The notes below the pieces were generated by a model. That model had not been told where the DNA came from, did not search any database, and saw nothing but the letters and a program-made list of their open reading frames with translations. Of a stretch of DNA of 12,973 bases, positions 1 to 8,582 are shown piece after piece; position 1 is the first letter of the stretch; every line of letters begins with the position of its first letter. This DNA is from Lachnospiraceae bacterium (GTDB lineage: Bacteria > Bacillota > Clostridia > Lachnospirales > Lachnospiraceae), in contig VSOC01000106.1 of the NCBI GenBank assembly GCA_009774615.1, positions 1-12,973 of the forward strand, in the 5' to 3' direction. The position numbers were made by a program, and so were the translations under genes.

Positions 1-138
1 ATTGTACCATAGTTTTTCTTTCACATACAATCTTTTTTTATCACCGTCATTCCATTACCGTCATTCTTCGCTGTCATTCTAAATTTATCATCCAAAAATT
101 ATCATTCCAAAACAATTCCATTTTACAGACAGGTGCTG

Positions 139-144
139 TATAAT
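139..144 (+). promoter_or_regulatory. Probable -10 element (TATAAT) of the GNAT gene
   Basis: A consensus TATAAT lies about 57 bases before the preferred start at 201, in an AT-rich leader. A transcript would begin near 151. No good -35 hexamer is found at 16-18 bases upstream, so the promoter call rests on the -10 box and its position only. Confidence 0.5.
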
Positions 145-200
145 AAAACAATCATAACCAACAATCACAGACAATGAACAAAGAAAGTAAGGTAGCAGAT

Positions 201-1181
201 ATGGATTTTATCAGCGCACTCTTAAAAAGTAAAAATGAATGGAAATCCTCCAATGTTCTCTTTCTTGGCGAAAAAGAAATCCTCGCAGCCCTTGATGAAC
301 ATGAAAATATTATCGCTGTAGGAAAAGCCCGGGCCTGTATTTCTTCCTCGGGAATCCTGGCTGCAGAAGATTGGGAAATGAATGAAGAAAAACAGAGCAT
401 CGAAGTGCTGTACCTGATTCCCGCAGATGTTAAGCCAGGTGACCGCTGCCGGATTTCCGAAATCGAAAGCAGCGCCCTCCCTCTTCCCCCAGACTACCAT
501 GTCGGGCAGATCGTGTGTCAGGACAATGTGTTTACTATTTCCTCAAAAACAGGAAAACCCTCCATCAGCGGCTCCTACGCTGTCATCGACGAACAGCTTT
601 CATCTGCTGCACACACCTATTACACCAGAGGAATTGCCGTAAATGTACTGGAGCGGTATTATTATGAATTTCTCGCGGAAAGACATCAGCTTTATCTGAG
701 GGAAGAACGGGCGAAACAAAAACGAAGGGAACGCCAAAAACAAGCCAGACAGGCAAAAGAAAAATTCGATATGAAGCTTATGCAGGAAACGGACAAGGAC
801 TTTGCCATGGGAATCGATGCTCATCTAAGTGAATTACAGTATCAAAACCACGTCTGTACAAAAACGGGATATATTTTTCGGGAGGGACATCAACGGGTAG
901 GACTTATGCATTACTGTATTTTATGGGATAATCTTCCCTTCCTTAATTTTATTTATGTTATAGAAACCCACAGAAATAAGGGAATTGCGTCAAAAGCAAT
1001 GAAAGCATGGGAAGAAGAGATGAAAAAACAAGGCTATTCCATGGTTCTTTTATCCACACAGGTGAATGAAGAAGCCCAGCATCTGTACCGAAAATTAGGT
1101 TATATCGAATGCGGCGCTCTTTTACTGAATAACACACCCTTAGAACAGCCGATGGAAATGTTTATGCGAAAGGTTCTTTAG
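201..1181 (+). CDS. Two-part protein with C-terminal GNAT acetyltransferase domain
   Basis: The product has 326 residues from ATG 201. About 190 N-terminal residues are not recognised. They include a highly charged, probably coiled stretch around residues 160-190 rich in Glu, Arg, Lys and Gln. The last ~135 residues look like a GNAT N-acetyltransferase: a domain start typical of the family near 191, the acetyl-CoA binding signature RNKGIA (258-263), and the NEEAQHLYRKLGY stretch (289-301) that fits GNAT motif B. The acceptor cannot be told. Start choice: an AAGG at 189-192 precedes ATG 201 by 8 bases, while the in-frame ATG at 174, nine codons earlier, has no visible ribosome site. It is monocistronic as far as can be seen, with 173 bases before alr. 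The GNAT part is well supported; the N-terminal half could be a separate substrate-binding or regulatory domain. Confidence 0.85.
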   Translation: MDFISALLKSKNEWKSSNVLFLGEKEILAALDEHENIIAVGKARACISSSGILAAEDWEMNEEKQSIEVLYLIPADVKPGDRCRISEIESSALPLPPDYHVGQIVCQDNVFTISSKTGKPSISGSYAVIDEQLSSAAHTYYTRGIAVNVLERYYYEFLAERHQLYLREERAKQKRRERQKQARQAKEKFDMKLMQETDKDFAMGIDAHLSELQYQNHVCTKTGYIFREGHQRVGLMHYCILWDNLPFLNFIYVIETHRNKGIASKAMKAWEEEMKKQGYSMVLLSTQVNEEAQHLYRKLGYIECGALLLNNTPLEQPMEMFMRKVL

Positions 1182-1339
1182 ATTCCTGTTCCTGCCCTTA
1201 TCCTCAGCAAAGGTCTTATACCGGAAGATTCTGATTACCAAAGAAAAACGCTTAACCAATACACTGCGGCACCCCAAAGCCAATGTCTGATGAAATAATC
1301 ATTGCTGTGAACCTATGAACAGTAACCTATCACCTGCAC

Positions 1340-1346
1340 AGGAGGA
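1340..1346 (+). promoter_or_regulatory. Strong ribosome binding site of alr
   Basis: AGGAGGA lies 8 bases before ATG 1355 and fixes the alr start. In the 173-base gap before alr (1182-1354) I saw no convincing promoter and no terminator hairpin with a T run. Confidence 0.85.
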
Positions 1347-1354
1347 AATCGTTT

Positions 1355-2515
1355 ATGGAACATCAAAGTTTACTGCGGGAAACCTATATCGAAATTAATC
1401 TCGATCGCATAGAACATAATATCCGCGCCATCCGCAGCATGTGCGGGCCCGGCACAACCATCGGTGCCGTAGTTAAAGCCGACGCCTATGGTCACGGCGC
1501 TGTTGCCCTTGCCCCGGTGCTTATGGAAAATGGTGCCGACCTGCTCTGCGTTGCCACGCTCTCGGAAGGAATAGAGTTAAAGCAGCATTTCCCAAACTAC
1601 CCTGTTCTGCTGATGGGACTTACCCGGAGCGAGTATTTTGACGATGTCTTACAGTATCACCTTATCCAGACCATCGATACCTTTGAACAGGCAGCCGCTT
1701 TAAGTCAATCGGCGGCAAAACACAGGCAGACAGCCCACATCCATATAAAAATTGATACGGGCTTCCACCGCCTGGGATTTTTGGTCAATGAGGAAAGTAT
1801 TAACCGGATAGAAGCCATCGCGCATCTTCCCCACATCCTTATTGACGGGATTTTTACCCATCTGGTTCTCTTAGACGATACCACCAATGAAAGACAGTTT
1901 CAGCTTTTTCTTTCCGTCAGGGAAGCGCTGGAAAAAAGAAAAATCCACATCCCCTGCTGGCACATCGCCGACTCTATCGCGGGAGTGGATTATCCGCAGT
2001 ACCGGATGGATGGGATTCGGGCCGGGGCAATTCTCTATGGGCTGAAAGGATTCCATAAGAGAGAATTAGATATTCTTCAAGCCATCTCCATGAAAAGCCG
2101 GATTAACCATATCTCACCCGTCCGGGCCGGGGAAGGGGTCAGCTACGACTTTACCTGGAGGGCCGAAAAAGACACCCGGATTGCCACCCTCCCCTTTGGC
2201 TATGCCGACGGTTATCCGCGAAACCTTCGGGGAAAAGGCTGGGTTAGCATCCATGGAAAACGGGCTCCGATTGTAGGGGTGATCTGCATGGATCAGTGCA
2301 TGGTTGATTTAAGCGAAGTTCCTAAAGCCCAGGTGGGCGATGAGGTCATTATCTACGGGGACGGAACCGGAAATACGATGAGTATTCAGGAAGCCGCCCT
2401 TCTCGCCGAAACGAATAAAAATGATATCGTATCCCGGCTGACCAGGCGGCCTCCCAGAGTTTATATGAAAAACGGGGAAATCGTTAAGGTACGCCACGGC
2501 TTCCTACCGGCGTAA
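1355..2515 (+). CDS. alr: Alanine racemase
   Basis: This is a cytoplasmic PLP enzyme of 386 residues, normal for the family, that interconverts L- and D-alanine and supplies D-Ala for peptidoglycan. The N-terminal barrel carries the PLP-lysine motif VVKADAYGHG with Lys41. The substrate-side Tyr is Tyr264 in GVSYD, followed by the family block LPFGYADGYPR (279-289) and the ICMDQ motif (310-314). The pyridine-nitrogen Arg is probably Arg222 in IRAGAILYG. Two positions differ from the commonest form: Asp206 in HIADS where Asn is usual, and Asp265 after the catalytic Tyr where Gly is most common. These could reflect a divergent or broader-specificity racemase, but the catalytic Lys/Tyr pair is intact. 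The gene ends tail-to-tail with ldcA, overlapping it by 12 bases, so the two neighbours both act on cell-wall D-Ala. I cannot tell whether this is the only alr in the genome. Confidence 0.95.
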   Translation: MEHQSLLRETYIEINLDRIEHNIRAIRSMCGPGTTIGAVVKADAYGHGAVALAPVLMENGADLLCVATLSEGIELKQHFPNYPVLLMGLTRSEYFDDVLQYHLIQTIDTFEQAAALSQSAAKHRQTAHIHIKIDTGFHRLGFLVNEESINRIEAIAHLPHILIDGIFTHLVLLDDTTNERQFQLFLSVREALEKRKIHIPCWHIADSIAGVDYPQYRMDGIRAGAILYGLKGFHKRELDILQAISMKSRINHISPVRAGEGVSYDFTWRAEKDTRIATLPFGYADGYPRNLRGKGWVSIHGKRAPIVGVICMDQCMVDLSEVPKAQVGDEVIIYGDGTGNTMSIQEAALLAETNKNDIVSRLTRRPPRVYMKNGEIVKVRHGFLPA

Positions 2516-3502
2516 AAACCTCACCTTCCCCGCCTCCGCGTCCATCGCGCACCAGGCACCCATGGGCAGGGTTCCGGTTACGGCGCGGTGGCCGCAGCGC
2601 AGACCGGCAAGTACAGGAATCTTTTTGGAAGAAAACCGATCCCGCAGAAGTTCTTCCACCTTATAGCTTTCCTCATACTTATTTTCACATTCATTAAAAT
2701 CACCGAATAAAATTCCGCTTACCTGGTCAAAGATTCCCGCATTTTCCATCTGGGCAAAATACATATCCAGGGAAGCCACCTGCTCGGACACATCTTCCAG
2801 AAACAAGATCCTTCCCCGCACATCCGGCTGATAAAAGGTTCCCAGTGTCCGGGCAAAGACGGTAACATTGCCCCCGGCCAGCCGCCCCTCGGCTCTTCCC
2901 GGCACTATCACCTCCGGTTCGTCGCCCTCGGGGTTTTTAAATTCCAGTTCCTCCCAGTCCGCAAACACTGCCTGTTCAAGCGCCGACCTTGTATAGGCAT
3001 CCATCGGCGGATCAACCATATTGGATGAAGCCATCGGCCCATGGTAGGCCACGAACCCGCATGACTGATTTATCCAGTTTAAGATATTGGTAATGTCCGA
3101 AAATCCCAGAAAAATCTTCGGATTTCCTGCAACGATTTCCTTATCCAGAAACGGCATCACCTGTGCGCTTCCATAGCCGCCACGCGCACAGATAATTCCT
3201 TTAATCTCCGGGTCAGCAAACATCCGGTGAATATCTTCTGCCCGGCTCTCGGGCCTTCCTGCCAGGTAAAAGGTTTCCAGATACCCCTTCACCCCCGCCC
3301 ATTTCCGGCGATCTCCTTCTTTAAAATGTTCCAGAATCCATCCGTCCTGCTCCATCCGCGCTCCCAGTTCCACCTTAAGCCCCAGTTCCTCGATGGCCTT
3401 TACGCAGAGTTCTGTCCGCTCCTTAGAAACAGGAAAGGCCGGTGCAACCAGCCCGACCTTATCTCCCCGTTTCAACCGTTCGGGGTAAATGATTTCCTGC
3501 AT
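2504..3502 (-). CDS. ldcA: LD-carboxypeptidase, peptidase family S66
   Basis: The protein has 332 residues and no signal peptide, so it is cytoplasmic. S66 enzymes are serine peptidases with a Ser-Glu-His triad. LdcA members cut the bond between meso-diaminopimelate (or Lys) and D-Ala in murein tetrapeptides, and MccF members cleave microcin C-type conjugates. Visible motifs: ARGGYGS (106-112); GFSDIT with nucleophile Ser135; GRLAGGN (206-212); FLED with Glu236; and GHRAVTGTLPMG with His305, all in family order. The start ATG follows GAGAGG at 7 bases. It is 77 bases downstream of oppA with no terminator between, so it is probably the last gene of the opp operon. That places a cytoplasmic muropeptide enzyme next to its potential importer. 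Its stop codon TAG lies inside the end of alr. MccF-like self-immunity is the main alternative, but no microcin genes are present. Confidence 0.9.
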   Translation of the reverse strand: MQEIIYPERLKRGDKVGLVAPAFPVSKERTELCVKAIEELGLKVELGARMEQDGWILEHFKEGDRRKWAGVKGYLETFYLAGRPESRAEDIHRMFADPEIKGIICARGGYGSAQVMPFLDKEIVAGNPKIFLGFSDITNILNWINQSCGFVAYHGPMASSNMVDPPMDAYTRSALEQAVFADWEELEFKNPEGDEPEVIVPGRAEGRLAGGNVTVFARTLGTFYQPDVRGRILFLEDVSEQVASLDMYFAQMENAGIFDQVSGILFGDFNECENKYEESYKVEELLRDRFSSKKIPVLAGLRCGHRAVTGTLPMGAWCAMDAEAGKVRFLRR

Positions 3503-3579
3503 AACTTTTCCTCTCTTCCTGCAGCAGCTTTACCGTCTTACCGCAGCCGGATCACACTGCCGCAGTCTTTCTGCCGATA

Positions 3580-5301
3580 TTATTCCACAGAAACACATCT
3601 GAACAATGGATGTGCGCCAAAGTCTACGGTAAAGCCCTTGACATGCGGTTTGGATAATACCATGGTATTCCGGTAGTACAGAGGAAGTACCGGCATCTCA
3701 TCCATTAAGATCTGCTCGCACTCGGTAAAGATTTCCATACGTTCATTGTTATCTGCGCTTGCTGCTGCCTTATTTAACAATTCGTCATATTTTAATGCAG
3801 CATCGCTCTGCCAGCGGCATTCCTTTTCCATACGTCCTTTGTTAAAGATATTTAATACGGAATTCGGGTCTAAGTAATCCCCGGTCCAGCCGTCAAAGGC
3901 AATATCAAAGTTTCCTGCACCGTGCTCATCCCAGTATACCTTGGACTCAAAGGTAACAATCTCGCACTCTACGCCCAGGCTGTCCTTCCACATGGCCTGC
4001 ATTACCTGCGCCTTATCCTTATTTTCCTGGGTATTGGTAATAATAAACTGTAAGGTAGGCAGACCTTCGCCGTTTGGATAACCGGCATCGGCAAGAAGCT
4101 GCTTTGCCGCCTCTACATCCTCTTTAATTAATTCTGCACCGACTTTATCGCGGAATGGAGTGGCATCATCGCCATAAGGGATTCCATAAGGAACGAAGGC
4201 AAATGCAGACTTGGGCTTGGAAGGAACTGCCACGTCATTGACCGTATTTCTTACAATCGCCATGGACAGCGCCTTTCTTACCTCCGGCGTCATATAGTCT
4301 TTTGAACAGTTAAAGTCAAAGTAAGAGGTTCCGATTAAGTCATGGGCGCTCAGTTCTTCGCTCCCCTGATACTGCGCCATCGCCTGTGTTCCTACAGAAT
4401 TCCCAATCATAACATCGATATCGCCTGCATTATAAGCGGACAATGCAGCCTCCGCCTGCTCAATAATAGCAATCTCCACGCTGTCTAATTTTACGTTCTC
4501 CGCATCAAAATATTCCGGGTTCTTTACCAGGGTGTAGCCTGCCTGCGGCTTAATCTCCTGCAGCATAAACGGGCCGTTGCACACATAGGTATCCGCGCTC
4601 TTTACCCAGGAATCCGCACCTTCAACCACATCCTTCTTTACCGGTGCCCAGTTTGCCGAAGCAGTCAGGCTGATAAAGTATGCGGTTGGATTCTTTAAGG
4701 TTACTTCCAGTGTCTTATCGTCCACGGCCTTTACACCGACTTCATCGGCAGAGCACTCGCCGTTATTGTACTCTTCTGCATTCACAATATCAAACAGATT
4801 CCATGCTGCCGGAGAAGCCAGCTCAGCGTCAAGTTCGCGCTTCCAGGAATATTCAAAGTCAGCAGCCGTCAGCGCAGAGCCGTCCGACCACTTTAAGCCG
4901 TCCCTTAAGGTAAAGGTATAAACCAGACCGTCGTCGGAAACCGTGTGGCCCTCTGCCATCGCCGGTTCTACATTACTTCCGTCATCGGAAAAACGATATA
5001 AGCCGTTAAACAGGTTTAAAAGCACTGCAGATGACTTATTATAGTTGCACATCCCCGGATCTAAGGTTTCCGGTTCAGCATCAATCGCATAAACGATACT
5101 GTTTCCCCGATCCGCTGCTTCCTCTCCTGCCGGTGTTTCCTCACCGCCCGCTGCCTCGGAGCCTGCCTCAGAACCGGCAGCCGTCGTCGTTTCCTCCCCT
5201 GCTGCCGTCGTAGCCGCTGTGGAGCCACCGCCGCCGCAGCCGGCAAGTAAAGAAGCTGTCATCACAGCAGCCAAAGCCATTGATAACCATCTTTTTCTCA
5301 T
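3580..5301 (-). CDS. oppA: Oligopeptide ABC transporter substrate-binding lipoprotein
   Basis: This is a 573-residue extracytoplasmic solute-binding protein of the SBP_bac_5 (OppA/DppA) family, normal in length. The start is ATG 5301 because a CAGGAGG site lies 8 bases before it; an in-frame ATG at 5325 is unsuitable because that ribosome site would then be coding. Residues 1-22 form a lipoprotein signal peptide with Arg/Lys at the start, a hydrophobic core and the lipobox LAGC (lipidated Cys22). A low-complexity Gly/Ala/Thr/Glu tether follows to about residue 64. The mature part carries family hallmarks: EPETLDPG, then TFTLRDGLKWSDG and the aromatic-rich C-terminal region. It binds peptides outside the membrane and hands them to OppBC. 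It sits after oppF (144-base gap) rather than first in the operon. Specificity cannot be read; the adjacent ldcA makes murein peptides a candidate. Confidence 0.93.
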   Translation of the reverse strand: MRKRWLSMALAAVMTASLLAGCGGGGSTAATTAAGEETTTAAGSEAGSEAAGGEETPAGEEAADRGNSIVYAIDAEPETLDPGMCNYNKSSAVLLNLFNGLYRFSDDGSNVEPAMAEGHTVSDDGLVYTFTLRDGLKWSDGSALTAADFEYSWKRELDAELASPAAWNLFDIVNAEEYNNGECSADEVGVKAVDDKTLEVTLKNPTAYFISLTASANWAPVKKDVVEGADSWVKSADTYVCNGPFMLQEIKPQAGYTLVKNPEYFDAENVKLDSVEIAIIEQAEAALSAYNAGDIDVMIGNSVGTQAMAQYQGSEELSAHDLIGTSYFDFNCSKDYMTPEVRKALSMAIVRNTVNDVAVPSKPKSAFAFVPYGIPYGDDATPFRDKVGAELIKEDVEAAKQLLADAGYPNGEGLPTLQFIITNTQENKDKAQVMQAMWKDSLGVECEIVTFESKVYWDEHGAGNFDIAFDGWTGDYLDPNSVLNIFNKGRMEKECRWQSDAALKYDELLNKAAASADNNERMEIFTECEQILMDEMPVLPLYYRNTMVLSKPHVKGFTVDFGAHPLFRCVSVE

Positions 5302-5445
5302 AATTGTTTCCTCCTGTTTTTTCATTTATCGCAATAGCGGCAGATACCGCCTGGTGCGCTTTTTTATTCCGCCGGATTAGCGTTTACCTGCGTTTTCGTT
5401 GCTGTTCACACGTTCAAAGAAACGAATGTTCAGTAACCCGTCCGC

Positions 5446-6429
5446 TTACAGCAGATGACATGCCACATAATGTTTCTCATTCACCTTCTTTAATTCCGGC
5501 TTTGCCTGCCTGCACACATCCTTTACATAAGGGCAGCGCGAGCAGAACGGACACTCATCCTTTGGATTAATCGGTGAAAGCACATCCCCTTCCAGCACAA
5601 TCCTCTGGCTTGCCGCCGCCAGATCCGGGTCGGCAATCGGTTCTGCCGAAATCAGCGCCTTGGTGTAGGGATGCAGCATATTTTCGTAAAGTTCATCCGC
5701 CTGGGCATACTCTAAGAGATTCCCCAGGTACATCACGCCGATCTGGTTGGAAATATGCCGAACCATCGCCAAATCATGCGAGATAAACAGATAGGTAAAC
5801 TTATACCTTTCCTGCAGTTCCTCTAAAATATTGATAATCTGTGCCTGAATCGAAACATCCAGCGCCGAAATCGGCTCGTCACAGACGATGAACTCCGGTT
5901 CTGCCGCCAGGGCGCGGGCAATACCGATCCTCTGCCGCTGCCCCCCGGAAAACTCGTGCGGATAGCGGTTGATATGGTCCGGTTTTAAGCCCACCAGTTC
6001 CACCAGTTCGCGAACCCTGTCCCCGACATCCTTTCCCTGCTTTAGTTTCATAAACCGAATTGGTTCGGCAATAATGTCCATAACATTTTTCCGCGGATCA
6101 AGCGAGGTATAGGGGTCCTGGAAAATCATCTGCATCTTCCGCCGGAATGCCTGCATCTCCTTATCCTTCAGCCGCGTAATCTCTGCACCCTGGTAAAGAA
6201 TCTGCCCGTCCGTCGGTTCATAGAGTTTAAGAACCGTCCGCCCGATGGTGGTCTTTCCGCACCCGGATTCCCCCACCAGACCCATCGTTTCTCCCTTGGC
6301 AATCGAAAACGATACATCGTCTACAGCCTTTAAGATATTCGGCTTCTGAAACCACCCGGTCTTTAATTCAAAATACTTCTTTAAGTTCTTTACCTCCAGG
6401 CAAGTTTCCCGGTTACTGCTAATACTCAT
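5446..6429 (-). CDS. oppF: Oligopeptide ABC transporter ATP-binding protein, OppF type
   Basis: A 327-residue ABC ATPase that pairs with OppD to power peptide import at the inner face of the membrane. Visible motifs: Walker A GESGCGKT (53-60), Q-loop Gln104 in IFQDP, signature SGGQRQR (161-167), Walker B FIVCDEP (180-186) and switch His218. After the ATPase core comes the C-terminal peptide-transporter extension, with cysteines at 293, 296, 299, 306 and 324. In some DppD/OppD-like proteins a comparable Cys cluster binds an iron-sulfur cluster; that role here is inference. Its ATG overlaps the oppD stop codon by four bases (ATGA), so the two are translationally coupled. The length and the pairing with a separate OppD support OppF rather than a single-ATPase system. 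Confidence 0.94.
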   Translation of the reverse strand: MSISSNRETCLEVKNLKKYFELKTGWFQKPNILKAVDDVSFSIAKGETMGLVGESGCGKTTIGRTVLKLYEPTDGQILYQGAEITRLKDKEMQAFRRKMQMIFQDPYTSLDPRKNVMDIIAEPIRFMKLKQGKDVGDRVRELVELVGLKPDHINRYPHEFSGGQRQRIGIARALAAEPEFIVCDEPISALDVSIQAQIINILEELQERYKFTYLFISHDLAMVRHISNQIGVMYLGNLLEYAQADELYENMLHPYTKALISAEPIADPDLAAASQRIVLEGDVLSPINPKDECPFCSRCPYVKDVCRQAKPELKKVNEKHYVACHLL

Positions 6430-7496
6430 GACAGCTTCACCCCGCCTTCTTTTTCCTTACCCTGTGCCTTTAGCTCCCCTGCCCGTTTACGTTTTGCCAG
6501 ATCAGGAACCTCGATGTTCTTTTTCACCTGCGGATGGTGAAGCCAGCAGGCGCTCTTATGCCCTTCCTCGACCTCGCCCAGTTCCGGCTGATAAGCATGG
6601 CAGAGCTTCATCGCATAGGGACAGCGGGCAGCAAACGGACAGCCTGCCGGGGGATTTAACAAATCCGGCGGCGTCCCGAAAATCGGCACCAGCTTTTCCC
6701 CGTTTGCCTTGGGGATGGACTCCAAAAGCCCCTTCGTGTAGGGATGGGCCGTCCGGTAAAAGATATCCCGCACATCCCCCTCTTCCACGATAATTCCACC
6801 GTACATCACAATCACCCTTGTGCACATACTGGCAATCACCCCTAAATCATGGGTAATTAAAATCAGGGACATAGCGTACTGCTTTCGCATCTTCTGCATC
6901 AGTTCCAGAATCTGCGCCTGGATCGTCACATCCAGCGCCGTCGTCGGCTCATCGGCAATTAAAAGCTTGGGATTGCAGGCAATGGCAATGGCAATCATCA
7001 CCCTCTGGCGCATCCCGCCGGAAAGCTCATGCGGATACTGGTGAATCCTCTTTTCCGGTGCAGGAATCCCCACCTGGTTTAAGACCTCAAGCGCCCTCTC
7101 CCGAGCCTGGGCCTTACTCATTTTCAAATGCCGCCTTAACGGGCCGCAAATCTGTTCGCCAATCGTAAACAAAGGGTTTAAACTGGTCATAGGGTCCTGG
7201 AAAATCATAGAAATCTCATTGCCCTGGTATTTTCGCATCTCCTTTACGGATTTCTTCGCCAGATCCTCGCCGTCAAACATAATCTCGTCCACGTTTAAGT
7301 CGGCATTGTCCTCCAGAAGATGCATAATAGAAAGCATACTCACCGACTTTCCGCACCCGGACTCACCCACAATGCCCAGCCTTTCGCCGCGATCCACATA
7401 AAAGCTTACGCCCCGGACCGCCTGCACATAACCGTCGCCCGTGTGAAATCCTGTCTTTAAATTTTTAATTTGAAGTAAAACATTATCCGAAGTCAA
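6426..7496 (-). CDS. oppD: Oligopeptide ABC transporter ATP-binding protein, OppD type
   Basis: A 356-residue ABC ATPase, partner of OppF. Motifs: Walker A GESGCGKS (44-51), Q-loop Gln100, signature LSGGMRQ (158-164), Walker B LLIADEP (178-184), switch His216. The C-terminal extension has Cys286, Cys292, Cys299 and Cys317, the four-cysteine arrangement seen in OppD/DppD proteins, and ends in a charged Lys/Glu/Gly-rich tail of about 30 residues. The start codon is TTG, chosen because AGGAG lies 7 bases before it and the conserved N-terminal strand follows at once. No nearby in-frame ATG fits. A 94-base gap separates it from oppC; that gap holds a weak GC-rich inverted repeat without a T run, so no terminator is called. 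Confidence 0.94.
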   Translation of the reverse strand: MTSDNVLLQIKNLKTGFHTGDGYVQAVRGVSFYVDRGERLGIVGESGCGKSVSMLSIMHLLEDNADLNVDEIMFDGEDLAKKSVKEMRKYQGNEISMIFQDPMTSLNPLFTIGEQICGPLRRHLKMSKAQARERALEVLNQVGIPAPEKRIHQYPHELSGGMRQRVMIAIAIACNPKLLIADEPTTALDVTIQAQILELMQKMRKQYAMSLILITHDLGVIASMCTRVIVMYGGIIVEEGDVRDIFYRTAHPYTKGLLESIPKANGEKLVPIFGTPPDLLNPPAGCPFAARCPYAMKLCHAYQPELGEVEEGHKSACWLHHPQVKKNIEVPDLAKRKRAGELKAQGKEKEGGVKLS

Positions 7497-7590
7497 AACT
7501 GCTCTCCTAACTCTTCTATCATGTCAAAGAAATGGTTATTGTCTGCATGGTTTACCGCAGCAGGAAATTTTTCACAAACAAACCTGCCGG

Positions 7591-8553
7591 CTACTTCTTT
7601 AATCTCGGGTCCAGTGCATCCCTGAGTCCGTCGCCGATAAAATTCAGCGCAAAAATCGTAAGGCTGATCGCCGCCGCCGGGAAGAACATCTGATACGGGC
7701 AGGTGAATAAATATTCAATCGCATCATTTGCCAGGGTTCCCCAGCTTGCCTGCGGCACCTGAATCCCAATCCCCAAAAAGCTTAAAAAGGCTTCCTGGAA
7801 GATGGCACTGGGAATTAAAAAAGTCACCGTAACAATAATGGTACCGATACTGTTGGGGATTAAATGGTGAATTAAAATCTGCCACTTGTTCAGCCCGCAC
7901 ACCTTCGCTGCCAGGGCAAAGTCCTGTTCCCGAAGCGTAAGAATCTGCCCGCGCACCATACGCGCCGTTGTAATCCAGAAGGTCAGACACATCGCAAGGA
8001 GGATGCTGCTCATGGTATTGCCCAAAAACATCATAATTAAAATCAGGTAAATCAAACTGGGAATCCCCGAAAGAATATCCACAATCCGCATCATAATCAA
8101 ATCTGCCGTCCCGCCGAAATACCCGGCAATTCCGCCGTAGAGCACGCCGATAATCATATTGACAAAGGCGGCAGTAAAGCCGATGGTCAGCGAAATCCTT
8201 GCGCCGTACATGGTGCGGATAAAAATATCCCTGCCCATCTTATCCGTGCCGAACCAGTGCTCTTTACTCGGCCATTCCAAAAGATGATAAAAATCCGTCT
8301 GTGCATAATCATAGGGAGAAAAAATCGGTGCAAAAACCGCAAACACAATCATCAAAAACAGAACGACCAGCCCAAACATCGCCAGCTTATCCTTCTTTAA
8401 CCTGCCCCAGACCATCTTCACATAGGACTGGCTTTTTCGGGCAATTACATCCTTTTCCTTCTCCGCCTCGCTTAACGGCTCTAAAAGTTCCATGGGAATA
8501 TCCGTTCCCGCGGGAAACCGGCCTGTCCCGGTTCCTGCACTTATCTCTGTCAT
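7591..8553 (-). CDS. oppC: Oligopeptide ABC transporter permease, OppC type
   Basis: A 320-residue inner-membrane permease of the DppC/OppC family. A cytoplasmic N-terminal region of about 55 residues is followed by a first membrane segment (about 58-78), the external FGTDKMGRDIF stretch (101-111) typical of OppC, and several further segments. The EAA loop that docks on the ATPases lies near 209-240 (DFALAAKVCG, then HHLIPNS). The C-terminus DGLRDALDPRLKK is a family hallmark. ATG 8553 is preceded by GAGGA at 7 bases. The gene lies 29 bases after oppB and must act with OppB as the heterodimeric channel. Confidence 0.94.
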   Translation of the reverse strand: MTEISAGTGTGRFPAGTDIPMELLEPLSEAEKEKDVIARKSQSYVKMVWGRLKKDKLAMFGLVVLFLMIVFAVFAPIFSPYDYAQTDFYHLLEWPSKEHWFGTDKMGRDIFIRTMYGARISLTIGFTAAFVNMIIGVLYGGIAGYFGGTADLIMMRIVDILSGIPSLIYLILIMMFLGNTMSSILLAMCLTFWITTARMVRGQILTLREQDFALAAKVCGLNKWQILIHHLIPNSIGTIIVTVTFLIPSAIFQEAFLSFLGIGIQVPQASWGTLANDAIEYLFTCPYQMFFPAAAISLTIFALNFIGDGLRDALDPRLKK

Positions 8554-8582
8554 TCTATCGTCCTCATTTTTCTTTGCTTTAC

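Noticed and set aside
174..200. Upstream ATG for the GNAT gene
   Set aside because: In frame but without a ribosome site, while ATG 201 has AAGG at 8 bases. It remains possible.
3227..3676. 149-codon + strand frame across ldcA and oppA
   Set aside because: It covers the conserved N-terminus of LdcA and the C-terminus of OppA on the other strand and has no recognisable domain.
7497..7590. Possible terminator between oppC and oppD
   Set aside because: GCAGG and CCTGC arms exist, but the loop is long and no T run follows.
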